The position numbers were made by a program, and so were the translations under genes. 34,762 bases of DNA from CAYTSW01 sp964440605. Its GTDB lineage: Bacteria; Planctomycetota; Phycisphaerae; Phycisphaerales; UBA1924. Of the stretch, positions 8,945 to 16,734 are shown in pieces. Each line of letters begins with the position of its first letter. The stretch's first letter is position 1. Below the pieces are notes generated by a model, which ran no database searches, was not told where the DNA came from, and saw only the letters and a list, made by a program, of their open reading frames with translations. Location of the stretch: the NCBI GenBank assembly GCA_964440605.1, contig CAYTSW010000012.1, positions 1 through 34,762 on the forward strand. The letters run 5' to 3'.

Positions 8945-9514
8945 CTAGCAACCGACGAAGGGCCGGCTCGCCTCCGCGAACGACGCCGTCGGCAGGTCCA
9001 CGGTCTTCCAGCGCGGGCTGCGCACCTTCATACGCGCGACGTAGTCCTCCAAATCGATCGCCCGCAGCGCGTACCAGCGGCTCTCGAACAAGAAGACCTC
9101 CTGGAACAGCCCGTCCGGCGGCTCGACCTCGCACCAGTATAGAAAGACGAAGGCTCCGCGGAAGCCCTCGCCGAACAGCCTCTCCCACGTCGCCAGCGCT
9201 TCGACGTCCGCGCGCGTGACCCAGGACTCCAGCCGCCCACCGCTCCGCCGCCCGTTTTTCCGGGCCGCGACCTTTCGGCCCTTGATGTCCACGAGCCGGC
9301 TGGCCCCCTCGCCGTACACCACGAAGTCGAAGGACTTGAGCGTCACGCCCGCCCTCTCACGCGGGCGGTCCGCCTCCGACCAGCCGCCGGCGACAGTGAC
9401 CTCGGCGCCCTCCGGCAGGATCGCCCTTCGGGCCTCATTCACGGCGACGTAAGGCAGCCGATTGGCCCGCAAGTAGTATGCGAACGCCTGCTCGTAGTGG
9501 TGCCGCAACTGCAT
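8945..9514 (-). CDS. HYExAFE-type protein, putative PD-(D/E)XK fold
   Basis: The 189-residue product opens with HYEQAFAYYLRANRLPY, matching the conserved start of a planctomycete protein group known as HYExAFE. The function of that group is not established to my knowledge. The middle shows SFDFVVYG followed by LVDIKGRK, an Asp then D-x-K arrangement on predicted beta strands that is typical of PD-(D/E)XK nuclease-like folds. A nucleic-acid-cleaving or repair role is therefore an inference from motif shape only. No signal peptide is present. It starts 54 nt after the stop of the pseudopilin operon and has its own candidate promoter. No Shine-Dalgarno sequence precedes the ATG. Confidence 0.78.
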   Translation of the reverse strand: MQLRHHYEQAFAYYLRANRLPYVAVNEARRAILPEGAEVTVAGGWSEADRPRERAGVTLKSFDFVVYGEGASRLVDIKGRKVAARKNGRRSGGRLESWVTRADVEALATWERLFGEGFRGAFVFLYWCEVEPPDGLFQEVFLFESRWYALRAIDLEDYVARMKVRSPRWKTVDLPTASFAEASRPFVGC

Positions 9515-9520
9515 TCGGAC

Positions 9521-9548
9521 ACCCTATCACATTCCGATCATCTGGCAA
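9521..9548 (-). promoter_or_regulatory. Candidate promoter of the HYExAFE gene
   Basis: On the minus strand TTGCCA (9548-9543) and TAGGGT (9526-9521) are separated by 16 nt. The -10-like box ends 6 nt before the ATG at 9514, which would give a leaderless or near-leaderless transcript. The match to the -35 consensus is good; the -10 match is limited to TAnnnT. Confidence 0.4.
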
Positions 9549-9568
9549 GACCGATCGCAGGAGACGGG

Positions 9569-10339
9569 CTACCGCCCGCCTCCGAGCAAACGCCCCAGGA
9601 GACCGGTGTCGGCCGGCTTGGAGCCGCTGCCCTCGGGTTCCGTGGGCTTGCCGCCCGCCTCGGGCGCTTTGGGCGTCTCGGACTCGGGCTCCGGCTCCGG
9701 TTCTCGTTCGGGAGGTGCCGGCGGCGGCGTCGGCGGTGTCCAGCGTACAGGCCCGTCTGAGGCATCAACCGCATCGACCACCGCTTCGGGCACGACGCCC
9801 GTGACCGCGACGGTGCCGGTCGTTTCGCGCACGTGAACGAACATGCTGCCCGAGGTGTTGGAGACTTCGATCGCCAGGTCGCCCGATTGGTTCAGGCGCC
9901 CGAAGGCGTCGAACTCGAGCCGGAGCGTGCCGTCGTCGTGGATCCACCCGACGTTGTGGGTGTCCAGAGCGGTCCCCGCGAGTTGCAGCAGCGCGCCCTC
10001 ACCGATGGCGCGCATCCAGGGCTCACCCGTGCTCGGGCTCTCGATGGGGGTGTCGGGCGCCAAACCCTCGGCGAGCCAGTAGCGCCCGCCCGGCGCGTCG
10101 AAGACGACCACGGTTGGCTGCGACGGGCTCGCCAGTGTGAGCGACTGCGCGTACTCGACGTCAGCCGCGATCATGGTCGTGGCGCTCACCAGCTTGAGCG
10201 GCTCTTCGCTGCGCGTCGAGGGGATCACCGCCAGCAGCACGACGCCGATGATCGCCATGGCGACCATCAGGTCGATCAGCGCTACCCCGCGGTGGACCCC
10301 GGACGGCCCGGGCGCCCTGTGCATCGTGAGGATCGCCAT
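9569..10339 (-). CDS. GspH/FimT-like pseudopilin with Pro-rich tail
   Basis: The 256-residue product has a prepilin leader ending at Gly18. A hydrophobic helix follows (VALIDLMVAMAIIGVVLLAV) that would anchor it until extraction into a pilus or pseudopilus. The +5 residue is Asp instead of the usual Glu. After the helix, the TMIAADVEYAQSLTLA segment resembles GspH/FimT proteins. The C-terminal third is low-complexity, rich in Pro, Glu and Gly. It is the last gene of a four-gene pseudopilin operon, starting 7 nt after the stop of the preceding gene. The start at 10339 avoids overlap with that gene; Met6 is an alternative. It probably forms a minor subunit of a type II secretion or type IV pilus-like system whose motor genes lie elsewhere. 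Confidence 0.85.
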   Translation of the reverse strand: MAILTMHRAPGPSGVHRGVALIDLMVAMAIIGVVLLAVIPSTRSEEPLKLVSATTMIAADVEYAQSLTLASPSQPTVVVFDAPGGRYWLAEGLAPDTPIESPSTGEPWMRAIGEGALLQLAGTALDTHNVGWIHDDGTLRLEFDAFGRLNQSGDLAIEVSNTSGSMFVHVRETTGTVAVTGVVPEAVVDAVDASDGPVRWTPPTPPPAPPEREPEPEPESETPKAPEAGGKPTEPEGSGSKPADTGLLGRLLGGGR

Positions 10340-10346
10340 CGGCGTG

Positions 10347-11918
10347 TCACCCGTCTCCCAGGATCGAGCGCAACAGGTTGGTGGTGTCCTCACGCTCTTC
10401 GCCTTCCTTGGCCGACAGCGGGACCGTCTTGGTGTTCACCTTTCCGTACGCGCTGCTACCGCCTGCGGTCTCGCCGCCCCAGGCGGCCTCGATCACGCCC
10501 TTGAGCGCTGCCTCGGCCGTGCCCAGTGCGGTGCCCGCCACCGCTTCGAGCGCCGCCGCCAGCCCCGCGATCGGGTCGCCTTCATCGTCGTACAGCGGCC
10601 CATCGAGCGCGGTCAGCCCCGAGCCGTTGTCGAGCGTCGGGCACCAGGCGACAGTGGCGCGGTCGAGGATGAACTCACCCCCGACGACGTTGCCCAGCAG
10701 CGTCGCGTGGTCATGGATGTGGACGCGCGCCTCGGGCGCGTTGACGCGTGCGAGCATCAAGGCGCCGTCGCGCAGCCTGAGGCCTCCGCCATCGCCGATG
10801 AGCACGCGGATGCGCTTGGGCGATGCCCATCGCGTCGGCGACATCATGTCCCACGACAGCGGGCCCTTCAGATCCGCGAACGGCCCGATCAGCGATTGCC
10901 GCACGACCATGTCCCCACCGACGTAGAGCAGCAGGCGGGCGCCGTCCTCCAGGTAGATCCCGGAGAGGCCTTCCACGGTGAGGTCGTCCTCGACGGCGAG
11001 GCGCACGTCGCCCCTGACGTTCAGAGAAGCGCCCGCGGTGAGCCTCATGCTGTCGACGGCGTAGTCTCCCGGCTCGAGCACCAGCGTGCCGCCCGAAACC
11101 TCCACCGTGTCGTGCGCGCCCGTCGGCAGCGTGCCCGGGCCCATCCACGCCGACCCGCCTGCGCCAATCGCGAGCGGCCACTCCGACTCAAAGGTGGGCA
11201 CTTTGACCGGCAGTGCAACAACGCCTTCGCCCAGGCGGGGCGCAAGGCCGGTGTCGGCACGCGCATCGGTGACGAATCGGACGCCCCCGGACCCGCTCCC
11301 GACCACCGCATCGCCCGCGCTCTCGAACGCCGTGCCGACGCGCACCTCCCCGAGGCTCTGCTCGGGGCTGCGCGGCCAACGCGTCACCCGCCATCCATCC
11401 TCCAAGCGGAGCGACTCAGCGGCGAGCACGGCGAACTCGCCGTGCCACAGGTCCACCGCGTCGCTGGAAGTCGCCTTCGGGGTCAGCTCCATCACGCGTT
11501 GCGAGGTCTTGGTCACGCCGCGCGGCGTCGTGGTCGCGACGGTCACGAGCACCTCGCGGTCGGCGGCGGTCGCCGGCTGCCCGTCGAGCGTCGTCAGCTT
11601 CACCGTCGCGTTCGAGCCGGCGATGCTGTAGTTCGACAGCATCGTCCCGCCCGGCGCCGCGTCGACGGAGACGCCCGAAGAGAGGGCCGCGGTCGTGAAG
11701 TTCGCGGCCGACTCGGCGGACCACTTGGCCCGCGTCGCCTCGACCGCGTTGTCGGCCATGGGCGTCATCGTGTCGCGCGAGGTCACCAGCGTCGTCGTCA
11801 GCACGGTCGTCACCACGAGGGCGATGACGATCATCAGCATCGCGACGCCGCGCCGACGCGGCGCCGGCGTGCGCGCATGGGTTGGGATGTTGGCGTTGTT
11901 GGGGATGTTGCGGGTCAT
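10347..11918 (-). CDS. PilX/GspK-like minor pilin with polymer-type domain
   Basis: The 523-residue product has a leader RRRG ending at Gly24, followed by a hydrophobic helix (VAMLMIVIALVVTTVLTTTL). The +5 position is Met, not Glu; lack of Glu5 is known for GspK-type tip subunits. The helix is followed by the SAESAANFTT stretch common in PilX-like proteins. The second half contains beta-rich repeats (LNVRGDVRLAVEDDLTVEG, LLLYVGGDMVVR) like those of pilus-assembly or bactofilin-like proteins. AAGGAGA (11924-11930) lies 5 nt before ATG 11918, which decides the start over a longer frame from 11987. It probably sits at the tip or initiation complex of the pseudopilus. The substrate is unknown. 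Confidence 0.82.
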   Translation of the reverse strand: MTRNIPNNANIPTHARTPAPRRRGVAMLMIVIALVVTTVLTTTLVTSRDTMTPMADNAVEATRAKWSAESAANFTTAALSSGVSVDAAPGGTMLSNYSIAGSNATVKLTTLDGQPATAADREVLVTVATTTPRGVTKTSQRVMELTPKATSSDAVDLWHGEFAVLAAESLRLEDGWRVTRWPRSPEQSLGEVRVGTAFESAGDAVVGSGSGGVRFVTDARADTGLAPRLGEGVVALPVKVPTFESEWPLAIGAGGSAWMGPGTLPTGAHDTVEVSGGTLVLEPGDYAVDSMRLTAGASLNVRGDVRLAVEDDLTVEGLSGIYLEDGARLLLYVGGDMVVRQSLIGPFADLKGPLSWDMMSPTRWASPKRIRVLIGDGGGLRLRDGALMLARVNAPEARVHIHDHATLLGNVVGGEFILDRATVAWCPTLDNGSGLTALDGPLYDDEGDPIAGLAAALEAVAGTALGTAEAALKGVIEAAWGGETAGGSSAYGKVNTKTVPLSAKEGEEREDTTNLLRSILGDG

Positions 11919-11968
11919 GGGAGTCTCCTTCTTGTGTTCCTCCCGGGAATCAACGGTGGTTGGGCCGC

Positions 11969-11993
11969 GAGCGCCGGCATCCGGCACGCGCTC
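11969..11993 (-). other. Intra-operon hairpin between pseudopilin genes
   Basis: GAGCGC (11969-11974) pairs with GCGCTC (11988-11993), with a short inner CGG/CCG pairing. It starts 3 nt after the stop codon at 11997 on the minus strand. It may modulate expression of the downstream PilX-like gene or protect mRNA ends. Confidence 0.35.
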
Positions 11994-11996
11994 GGA

Positions 11997-12656
11997 TTAC
12001 TCGGGCGGCTCATGGCTCGGCAACCCAAACGAGATGAGCACCTCCTCGACATCCGAGCCGGCGCTCGCCAGGGCGAGGGTCGCGGTGAAGCGGACGGACT
12101 CGCGCGGCGTCGCGGCGGTATACGTCGAGCTGAACGACGACACGCCGTCGGCCAGCGCCTGACGCGTCGTGTACCCCAGCGAACGCGCGAGCTCCATCGC
12201 GCGGAACATGTCGTCGGCCGGCGTCAGCACGATGTCCGCCGCCTCGATCGCCGCTTCGTCCATCGACTCGGGCCAGTCGACGCGTTCGAGCACGAGCTCG
12301 CCGCCGATCTCGTCGTCGTCCGACTCCGCGGGCTCGAACCAGACGATGCGCAGCTCGCTGAGATTGACCTGGCCGTTGGCGCGGTCGTCGTGGAGCCAGA
12401 GGGCCAGGCCGCGCGAGTCGGTCTGGAGCAGGCACAGCGCCGGGTCGGCGTACGAGCGCAGGCGCAGGTGAGCAGCGTGCGCGCGCTGCATGGCGCCGCG
12501 CGTCTCGTTCATGACGGTGATCCCACGCGCGACCGAGGTGATCACCGCCGCGACGCCCAGACCGGTCACCGAGGTGATCGCCAGCGCGACCAGCAGCTCG
12601 AGCGTGGTCAGGCCGCGACGGCGCGGGGACGGGTTGTTGAGGCGCGCACCAGTCAT
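11997..12656 (-). CDS. GspJ/PilW-like pseudopilin
   Basis: The 219-residue product has a short leader SPRRRG cleaved after Gly15. A canonical hydrophobic helix LTTLELLVALAITSVTGLGV follows, with Glu at +5 as needed for pilin docking. The rest is a globular region with many acidic residues. The start overlaps the stop of the upstream gene by 4 nt (ATGA), indicating translational coupling. It is the second gene of the pseudopilin operon, probably a minor subunit. Confidence 0.87.
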   Translation of the reverse strand: MTGARLNNPSPRRRGLTTLELLVALAITSVTGLGVAAVITSVARGITVMNETRGAMQRAHAAHLRLRSYADPALCLLQTDSRGLALWLHDDRANGQVNLSELRIVWFEPAESDDDEIGGELVLERVDWPESMDEAAIEAADIVLTPADDMFRAMELARSLGYTTRQALADGVSSFSSTYTAATPRESVRFTATLALASAGSDVEEVLISFGLPSHEPPE

Positions 12657-13296
12657 TCGCTCGGCTCCGGCACGAAGAGCTCGCAGACCGCCAGCTCCGT
12701 GAACTGGTCAAAGGCCGCCACGCGCACGAGCCGACCGGGCACCGAGGCGCCGGTCGCCTCGTCGGTCATGGTGTGCGGCTCGACGCCGACGCGCCGCCCC
12801 AACGCCCAGTACGCGTCGGGGTACGACACGCCGTCGAGCGTGGCCATCGAGCCGATCTCCTGCTCTAGGCCGTCGAGCCCGGACAGGTCGTCGTAGTCGC
12901 GTGTGGCGATCTCGATCATCAGATCGTCGGCGACGAGGGCCGAAAGCAGCCGCTTCTGGCCCTCGAAGCTGACCTGCTNNNNNNNNNNNNNNNNNNNNNN
13001 NNNNNNNNNNNNNNNNNNNNNNNNNNNNNNNNNNNNNNNNNNNNNNNNNNNNNNNNNNNNNNNNNNNNNNNNNNNNNNTCGTCGGCGACGAGGGCCGAAA
13101 GCAGCCGCTTCTGGCCCTCGAAGCTGACCTGCTGCGCGGTGGAGATCGCGGTCGCCACCGCCAGCATGATCAAGCCCAGTACAACGGAGGCCATGGCGGC
13201 TTCGGCCATGGTGAAGCCGCGGCGATACCCGCGTCCGCAAGGAACGGGAAGCGTGGTCGGCGTGGAGGCCCCGGGCTGTGCTCGTCTGTCGCACAT
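12653..13296 (-). CDS. PilV/GspI-like pseudopilin, interrupted by assembly gap
   Basis: As assembled, a run of 100 N splits this gene and shifts its frame. Both flanks carry the same 55 bp (12924-12978 and 13079-13133). Collapsing one copy plus the Ns removes 155 nt and leaves 489 nt, exactly 163 codons. The restored 162-residue protein has a leader GYRRG cleaved after Gly27, Phe at +1, Glu at +5 (FTMAE) and a hydrophobic helix ASVVLGLIMLAVATAI. After the helix, the duplicated stretch reads VSFEGQKRLLSALVAD. The ATG at 13296 has a G-rich stretch 4 nt upstream. It is the first gene of the pseudopilin operon. It should not be called a pseudogene. Confidence 0.82.
12924..13133. repeat. 55-bp direct duplication flanking the gap
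   Basis: Bases 12924-12978 and 13079-13133 are identical and abut the N run on each side. The simplest reading is two contig ends overlapping by one 55-mer that were scaffolded without merging. A true tandem duplication spanning the gap is less likely, because merging restores an open frame. Confidence 0.85.
12979..13078. other. Assembly gap (100 N)
   Basis: Exactly 100 N, a standard scaffolding placeholder. The identical 55-bp flanks suggest that the real gap length is zero or negative. Confidence 0.95.
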
Positions 13297-13465
13297 ATCC
13301 CCCCAAGCGTCGGTTTCACCACCCGCCCGGGTCCACCTGAAAAGGCGGTGGAGTGCGCCCGCGTGAGAGGCGGCGCGCGTCGTGCGGGTGGTCCGGGTCC
13401 AAGAACCCGCTCCGCGGCGGGCAAGCCGGGTTGCTTCGGCGGCCCGGGCCTCCGACGATGCCGCC

Positions 13466-15265
13466 ATGTCCGCCCGGCGTCGCCCCCCCATCACCCTCTG
13501 GCGCATGCTCGCGAGCGACCTCGCACGCTTGTTGCTGGTCACGGCCCTGGCCCTGGTCACGCTCATCGCCTTCGCAATGACGATCAAGCCGCTCGCCGAC
13601 GGTCGGCTGTCCGTATCGGACGCGCTGCTGTTCATGGGGCTGCTGAGCCTCCCGATGGTGCAGTTCGCCCTGCCCTTCGCCGCCGGCTTCGCGGCGACGC
13701 TTACCTACCAGCGGTTCGCGTCCGAGAACGAGGCGATGGCGGCCGCGGCGGGTGGCGTGCCGCACCGCTCCACGCTCCTCCCCGCGACGCTCATCGGGCT
13801 TGGGCTCTCAGCGGCGCTGGGCGTCGTCGCGTTCGAGGTCAGCCCCGCGATCATGCGCACCGCCGAGCGGATGCTCGTCGCCGATGGCGCCCGAATCCTG
13901 GTCGCCGAACTCAATCGCGGCCAGAGCGTCACGCTGCCCGTGGGCGGGCAGGACGTGCAGCTCTACGCCGACCGCGCGCTGGGGCCCTACCCCGATCCGT
14001 CGGCCTCCGGCGCACGCGAGGTCATCACGCTCGAAGGCGTCTTGGCGCTGCGGCCCGACCCCCGGGGCGACCATGTCTACACCTCGGCCCGGCGCGTCGA
14101 CATGTTCCTCTTCGATGATCCGGGAACCGACGCGGGCACGGTGGTGCAGCTCGTCTTCAGCGGGGCGGCGACCAACTCCACGGGCGGCGGGAGCGTCGCT
14201 CTCGACCGCTTCGACACCGAGCCCATCGCCCTGCCCGTGGGTCTGTCCGACGACCCGAAACACCTGACCTGGCGCGGCATGGACGAGGCGCTGCGGACGC
14301 CGCGCGTCATGAACAGCGTCGACCGCGAGGCGCGCCGGTTGGCTCAACTGCTCATCGAACGTCGTGCGATCGACGCGATCGCTACGGATCTGCGCATGTC
14401 GGGACAAACCGCCCTCACACGCGCCTCCCCGACGGGCCGCGACGAGTTGACGATCGCGGCGGTGGATCTCGCGTTCGACCCCGTCGCCCCCTCGGCCCGA
14501 GCGATCCAGGCGGACTCGGCGCGCGATCTCGACGACGAGCAGATCGCCCGCCGCCGGCTCCGTCGTCAGGTCGATCGGTGGCGGCTGCTCCCGGAGACCG
14601 CCGCGCCCGAGGCCACCGTCACGGTCGTGCGCACGCGGGCCGACGGTGTGCAAACGGTGCACCGCGCGGCTCGGGCGTTCCTCAGCATCCCCGAACCCGA
14701 TCCGTCGCGACCGACGGGGCTGGTGCTTTCGCTGGAGGACGTGCGCTCGACGCGTGTCGACATTTCGGGCGACGAGCCAACCGCGCCGCCCGCGCAACGC
14801 GCTGCGCTGTCATGGACCAACCTGGAACTGCCCGTTCCCGACGCGGACGCCGAACGATCGCGCCCGCTGGCGGAGCTGATGGGCGAGGCGACAAGGGCGT
14901 TGGACGGCGCAACGCCCGACGTCCTCAGCCATCGGCTCGAGCCGATGGTGCGCGACCTGCGCGAGCGACTGACCGACCTTCGCCTGGAGATCCTCTCCAA
15001 GCGGCACGAGCGGCTGGCGCTCGCCTCGGCCTGCCTCGTCATGGTGCTCGCGGGAGCGGTGACGGGCCTGCGCAGCGGACGCCGGCTGCCCCTGCCCGTC
15101 TACCTCTGGAGCTTCCTGCCCGCGCTGGCGACCGTCATCTCCATCAGCGCGGGGCAGCGGCTCGTGCACCGCGAGGGGCCGGCAGGACTCGTGCTGCTCT
15201 GGGGAGGCGTACTCGCCCTCGCGTTGCTGACCTTGGCGATGTACGGGCGGCTGCGGCGCCACTAG
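13466..15265 (+). CDS. LptF/LptG family permease
   Basis: The 599-residue product has the layout of the LPS-export permeases LptF and LptG. Three N-terminal helices (LARLLLVTALALVTLIAFAM, ALLFMGLLSLPMVQFALPF and TLLPATLIGLGLSAALGVVA) precede a long periplasmic region of the jellyroll kind. Three C-terminal helices follow (LASACLVMVLAGAVTGL, YLWSFLPALATVISISAG and LVLLWGGVLALALLTLAM). In the family these subunits sit in the inner membrane and move LPS or a related glycolipid toward the outer membrane using LptB. The periplasmic part is unusually long and charged. No lptB or second permease lies nearby. It is divergent from the pseudopilin operon across 169 bp. No clear Shine-Dalgarno sequence precedes the chosen ATG. 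Confidence 0.82.
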   Translation: MSARRRPPITLWRMLASDLARLLLVTALALVTLIAFAMTIKPLADGRLSVSDALLFMGLLSLPMVQFALPFAAGFAATLTYQRFASENEAMAAAAGGVPHRSTLLPATLIGLGLSAALGVVAFEVSPAIMRTAERMLVADGARILVAELNRGQSVTLPVGGQDVQLYADRALGPYPDPSASGAREVITLEGVLALRPDPRGDHVYTSARRVDMFLFDDPGTDAGTVVQLVFSGAATNSTGGGSVALDRFDTEPIALPVGLSDDPKHLTWRGMDEALRTPRVMNSVDREARRLAQLLIERRAIDAIATDLRMSGQTALTRASPTGRDELTIAAVDLAFDPVAPSARAIQADSARDLDDEQIARRRLRRQVDRWRLLPETAAPEATVTVVRTRADGVQTVHRAARAFLSIPEPDPSRPTGLVLSLEDVRSTRVDISGDEPTAPPAQRAALSWTNLELPVPDADAERSRPLAELMGEATRALDGATPDVLSHRLEPMVRDLRERLTDLRLEILSKRHERLALASACLVMVLAGAVTGLRSGRRLPLPVYLWSFLPALATVISISAGQRLVHREGPAGLVLLWGGVLALALLTLAMYGRLRRH

Positions 15266-15294
15266 CCGCGAACGGCCGCTCGCGCCGGATCGGC

Positions 15295-15576
15295 TTACAT
15301 CCGCTTTTCAACGACCAGCAGGTGGTAGCCGAACTGCGTCTGGACGGGTTCGGAGACCTGGCCTTCGGGCAGGTCGGAGAAGACGACCTGGTCGAACTCG
15401 GGCACCATCTGGCCCTGGCTGAACTCACCGAGGCTGCCGCCGCGCTGGGAGGAGGGGCAGGAAGAGTGCTGCTTGGCGAGCTCGGCGAAGTCGGCGCCGT
15501 TCTCGATCTCCTGCTTGAGGTCGCGGGCCTTCTGCTCGGAATCGACGAGGATGTGACTGGCGACGGCGCTAGGCAT
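15295..15576 (-). CDS. ppiC: Parvulin-type peptidyl-prolyl isomerase
   Basis: This is a 93-residue stand-alone parvulin domain, the same size as E. coli PpiC, which catalyses cis-trans isomerisation of proline peptide bonds. Diagnostic segments are ASHILVDSEQKA, GADFAELAKQHSSCPSS, GGSLGEFSQGQMVPEFD and TQFGYHLLVVEKR. No signal peptide is seen, so it should be cytoplasmic. AAGGA lies about 8 nt before ATG 15576. It converges with the permease gene across 29 nt. Confidence 0.92.
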   Translation of the reverse strand: MPSAVASHILVDSEQKARDLKQEIENGADFAELAKQHSSCPSSQRGGSLGEFSQGQMVPEFDQVVFSDLPEGQVSEPVQTQFGYHLLVVEKRM

Positions 15577-15661
15577 GGGACGTCCTTTCGGTGAGGGTGA
15601 ATGTGGGAGGGTACGCCCCGGGGCAGCGCGAATGCGACCGCTTCCGGAGGGACGCGCCCGG

Positions 15662-16642
15662 TCAGCGTTGGCGCAGCGCGCTCAGACAGAGAATCTCGAA
15701 CGCTACGTGCGCCGCGAGCAGGGCGGTGTTGCCCGCTACGTCCCGGTCCGGCAGCACTTCGACCACGTCGGCGCCGACCAGGTTCGGGCCGGCTCCGGGG
15801 TGGGCGCGGGCGAGATGGCGCAGCAGTTCGAGGGCTTGGGCCGACGTGAACCCCCCCACCGACGGCGTGCCGGTGCCGGGCGCGTAAACGGGGTCGACAC
15901 AGTCGATGTCGAAGGTGAGGTAGCACGGATCGTCGCCGAGGCGCCGCAGAAAGGCGTCGATGCGCCGCGTGCCCTCGCGTCGCCAGTCGTCGTAGGTGAC
16001 GAGTTCGACGCCGTGCTCGCGCGCATATTCGAGGTCGTGCGGCGAGTTGAGCGGGCCCTTGATGCCGATGCTGAGCATGCGCTTCGGATCCAGCACGCCC
16101 TCTTCGACGGCCCGAATGAAGGGCGAGGCGTGTGAGTACCGCTCGCCGAGGGTCATGTCGAGCGTGTCGAGGTGGGAGTCGAAGTGGATGAGCGCCAAGC
16201 CGCCCTCGAGCTTCCCGGCGCGCGTATGGGCGGCGCGGAGCGCGCCGAGGGTGTTGGAGTGGTCGCCGCCGAGCATGAGCAGTTTGGACTGCGAATCGGC
16301 GAGGCCCGCCATGTGCTCGGCGAGCAGTCGAGCGTTTTCCTCGGCGCTGAAGGGCTGTACCGGCGCATCGCCGGCGTCGGCGAGGGAGAGGACATCGGTG
16401 AGCATCAGGTCGTGCTCGATGTGGTAGGGCTTGAGGTACTGGCTCTCCTGCCGAACCGCCCGCGCACCGAAGCGCGCGCCGGGGCGGTACGTCACGCCGC
16501 AGTCATACACGGAGCCGATGATGGCCCAGTCGACGGGGCGATGCTCGTCGGGCACGTCTTCGAGCCGTGGGTAGCGGCCAAAGGTGGTGAGGCCGGCGTA
16601 GCGGGGCGTGGTGCGTGCGTTGGGGAGCTGGGTTCGCGGCAT
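15662..16642 (-). CDS. Agmatinase-family ureohydrolase
   Basis: This enzyme releases urea from a guanidino compound, using two manganese ions. In the 326-residue product the metal-binding motifs are GGDHSNT, FDSHLDTLD and FDIDCVDP. The N-terminal CGVTYRPGARFGARAVRQ and SHASPFIRAVEEG are closer to agmatinases than to arginases, which suggests agmatine to putrescine. Guanidinobutyrase or a related activity is possible. It is transcribed in the same direction as the AST-type operon 1.4 kb upstream. A hairpin ends the gene before it, so it probably has its own promoter. TACACT lies 7 nt before ATG 16642, without a Shine-Dalgarno sequence. Confidence 0.9.
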   Translation of the reverse strand: MPRTQLPNARTTPRYAGLTTFGRYPRLEDVPDEHRPVDWAIIGSVYDCGVTYRPGARFGARAVRQESQYLKPYHIEHDLMLTDVLSLADAGDAPVQPFSAEENARLLAEHMAGLADSQSKLLMLGGDHSNTLGALRAAHTRAGKLEGGLALIHFDSHLDTLDMTLGERYSHASPFIRAVEEGVLDPKRMLSIGIKGPLNSPHDLEYAREHGVELVTYDDWRREGTRRIDAFLRRLGDDPCYLTFDIDCVDPVYAPGTGTPSVGGFTSAQALELLRHLARAHPGAGPNLVGADVVEVLPDRDVAGNTALLAAHVAFEILCLSALRQR

Positions 16643-16649
16643 GGGGCCG

Positions 16650-16655
16650 AGTGTA
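16650..16655 (-). promoter_or_regulatory. Putative -10 box of the ureohydrolase gene
   Basis: On the minus strand TACACT is followed by CGGCCCC and the ATG. The arrangement is nearly the same as at prfB (TACACT-CCGCACC-ATG) and the lipoprotein gene (TACACT-CGCCCG-ATG). No -35 hexamer is obvious. Confidence 0.5.
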
Positions 16656-16670
16656 GTGATGCGCGCACGA

Positions 16671-16701
16671 CAGCGGGCCCGCCGGAAGAACGGGCCCGCT
16701 G
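16671..16701 (-). terminator. Hairpin after the Cys-rich lipoprotein gene
   Basis: A perfect 11-bp GC stem (CAGCGGGCCCG / CGGGCCCGCTG) with a 9-nt loop lies 33 nt past the stop codon at 16735. No T tract follows on the minus strand. It is strong enough to halt or protect the transcript end and separates this gene from the ureohydrolase gene. Confidence 0.6.
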
Positions 16702-16734
16702 GTCACGGATGGGATGAAGCCTGAGCCGGAGCGA

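Noticed and set aside
12653..13635. A frameshifted pilin pseudogene, or two separate genes, around the N run.
   Set aside because: Merging the duplicated 55 bp restores one open frame of 163 codons with all prepilin features.
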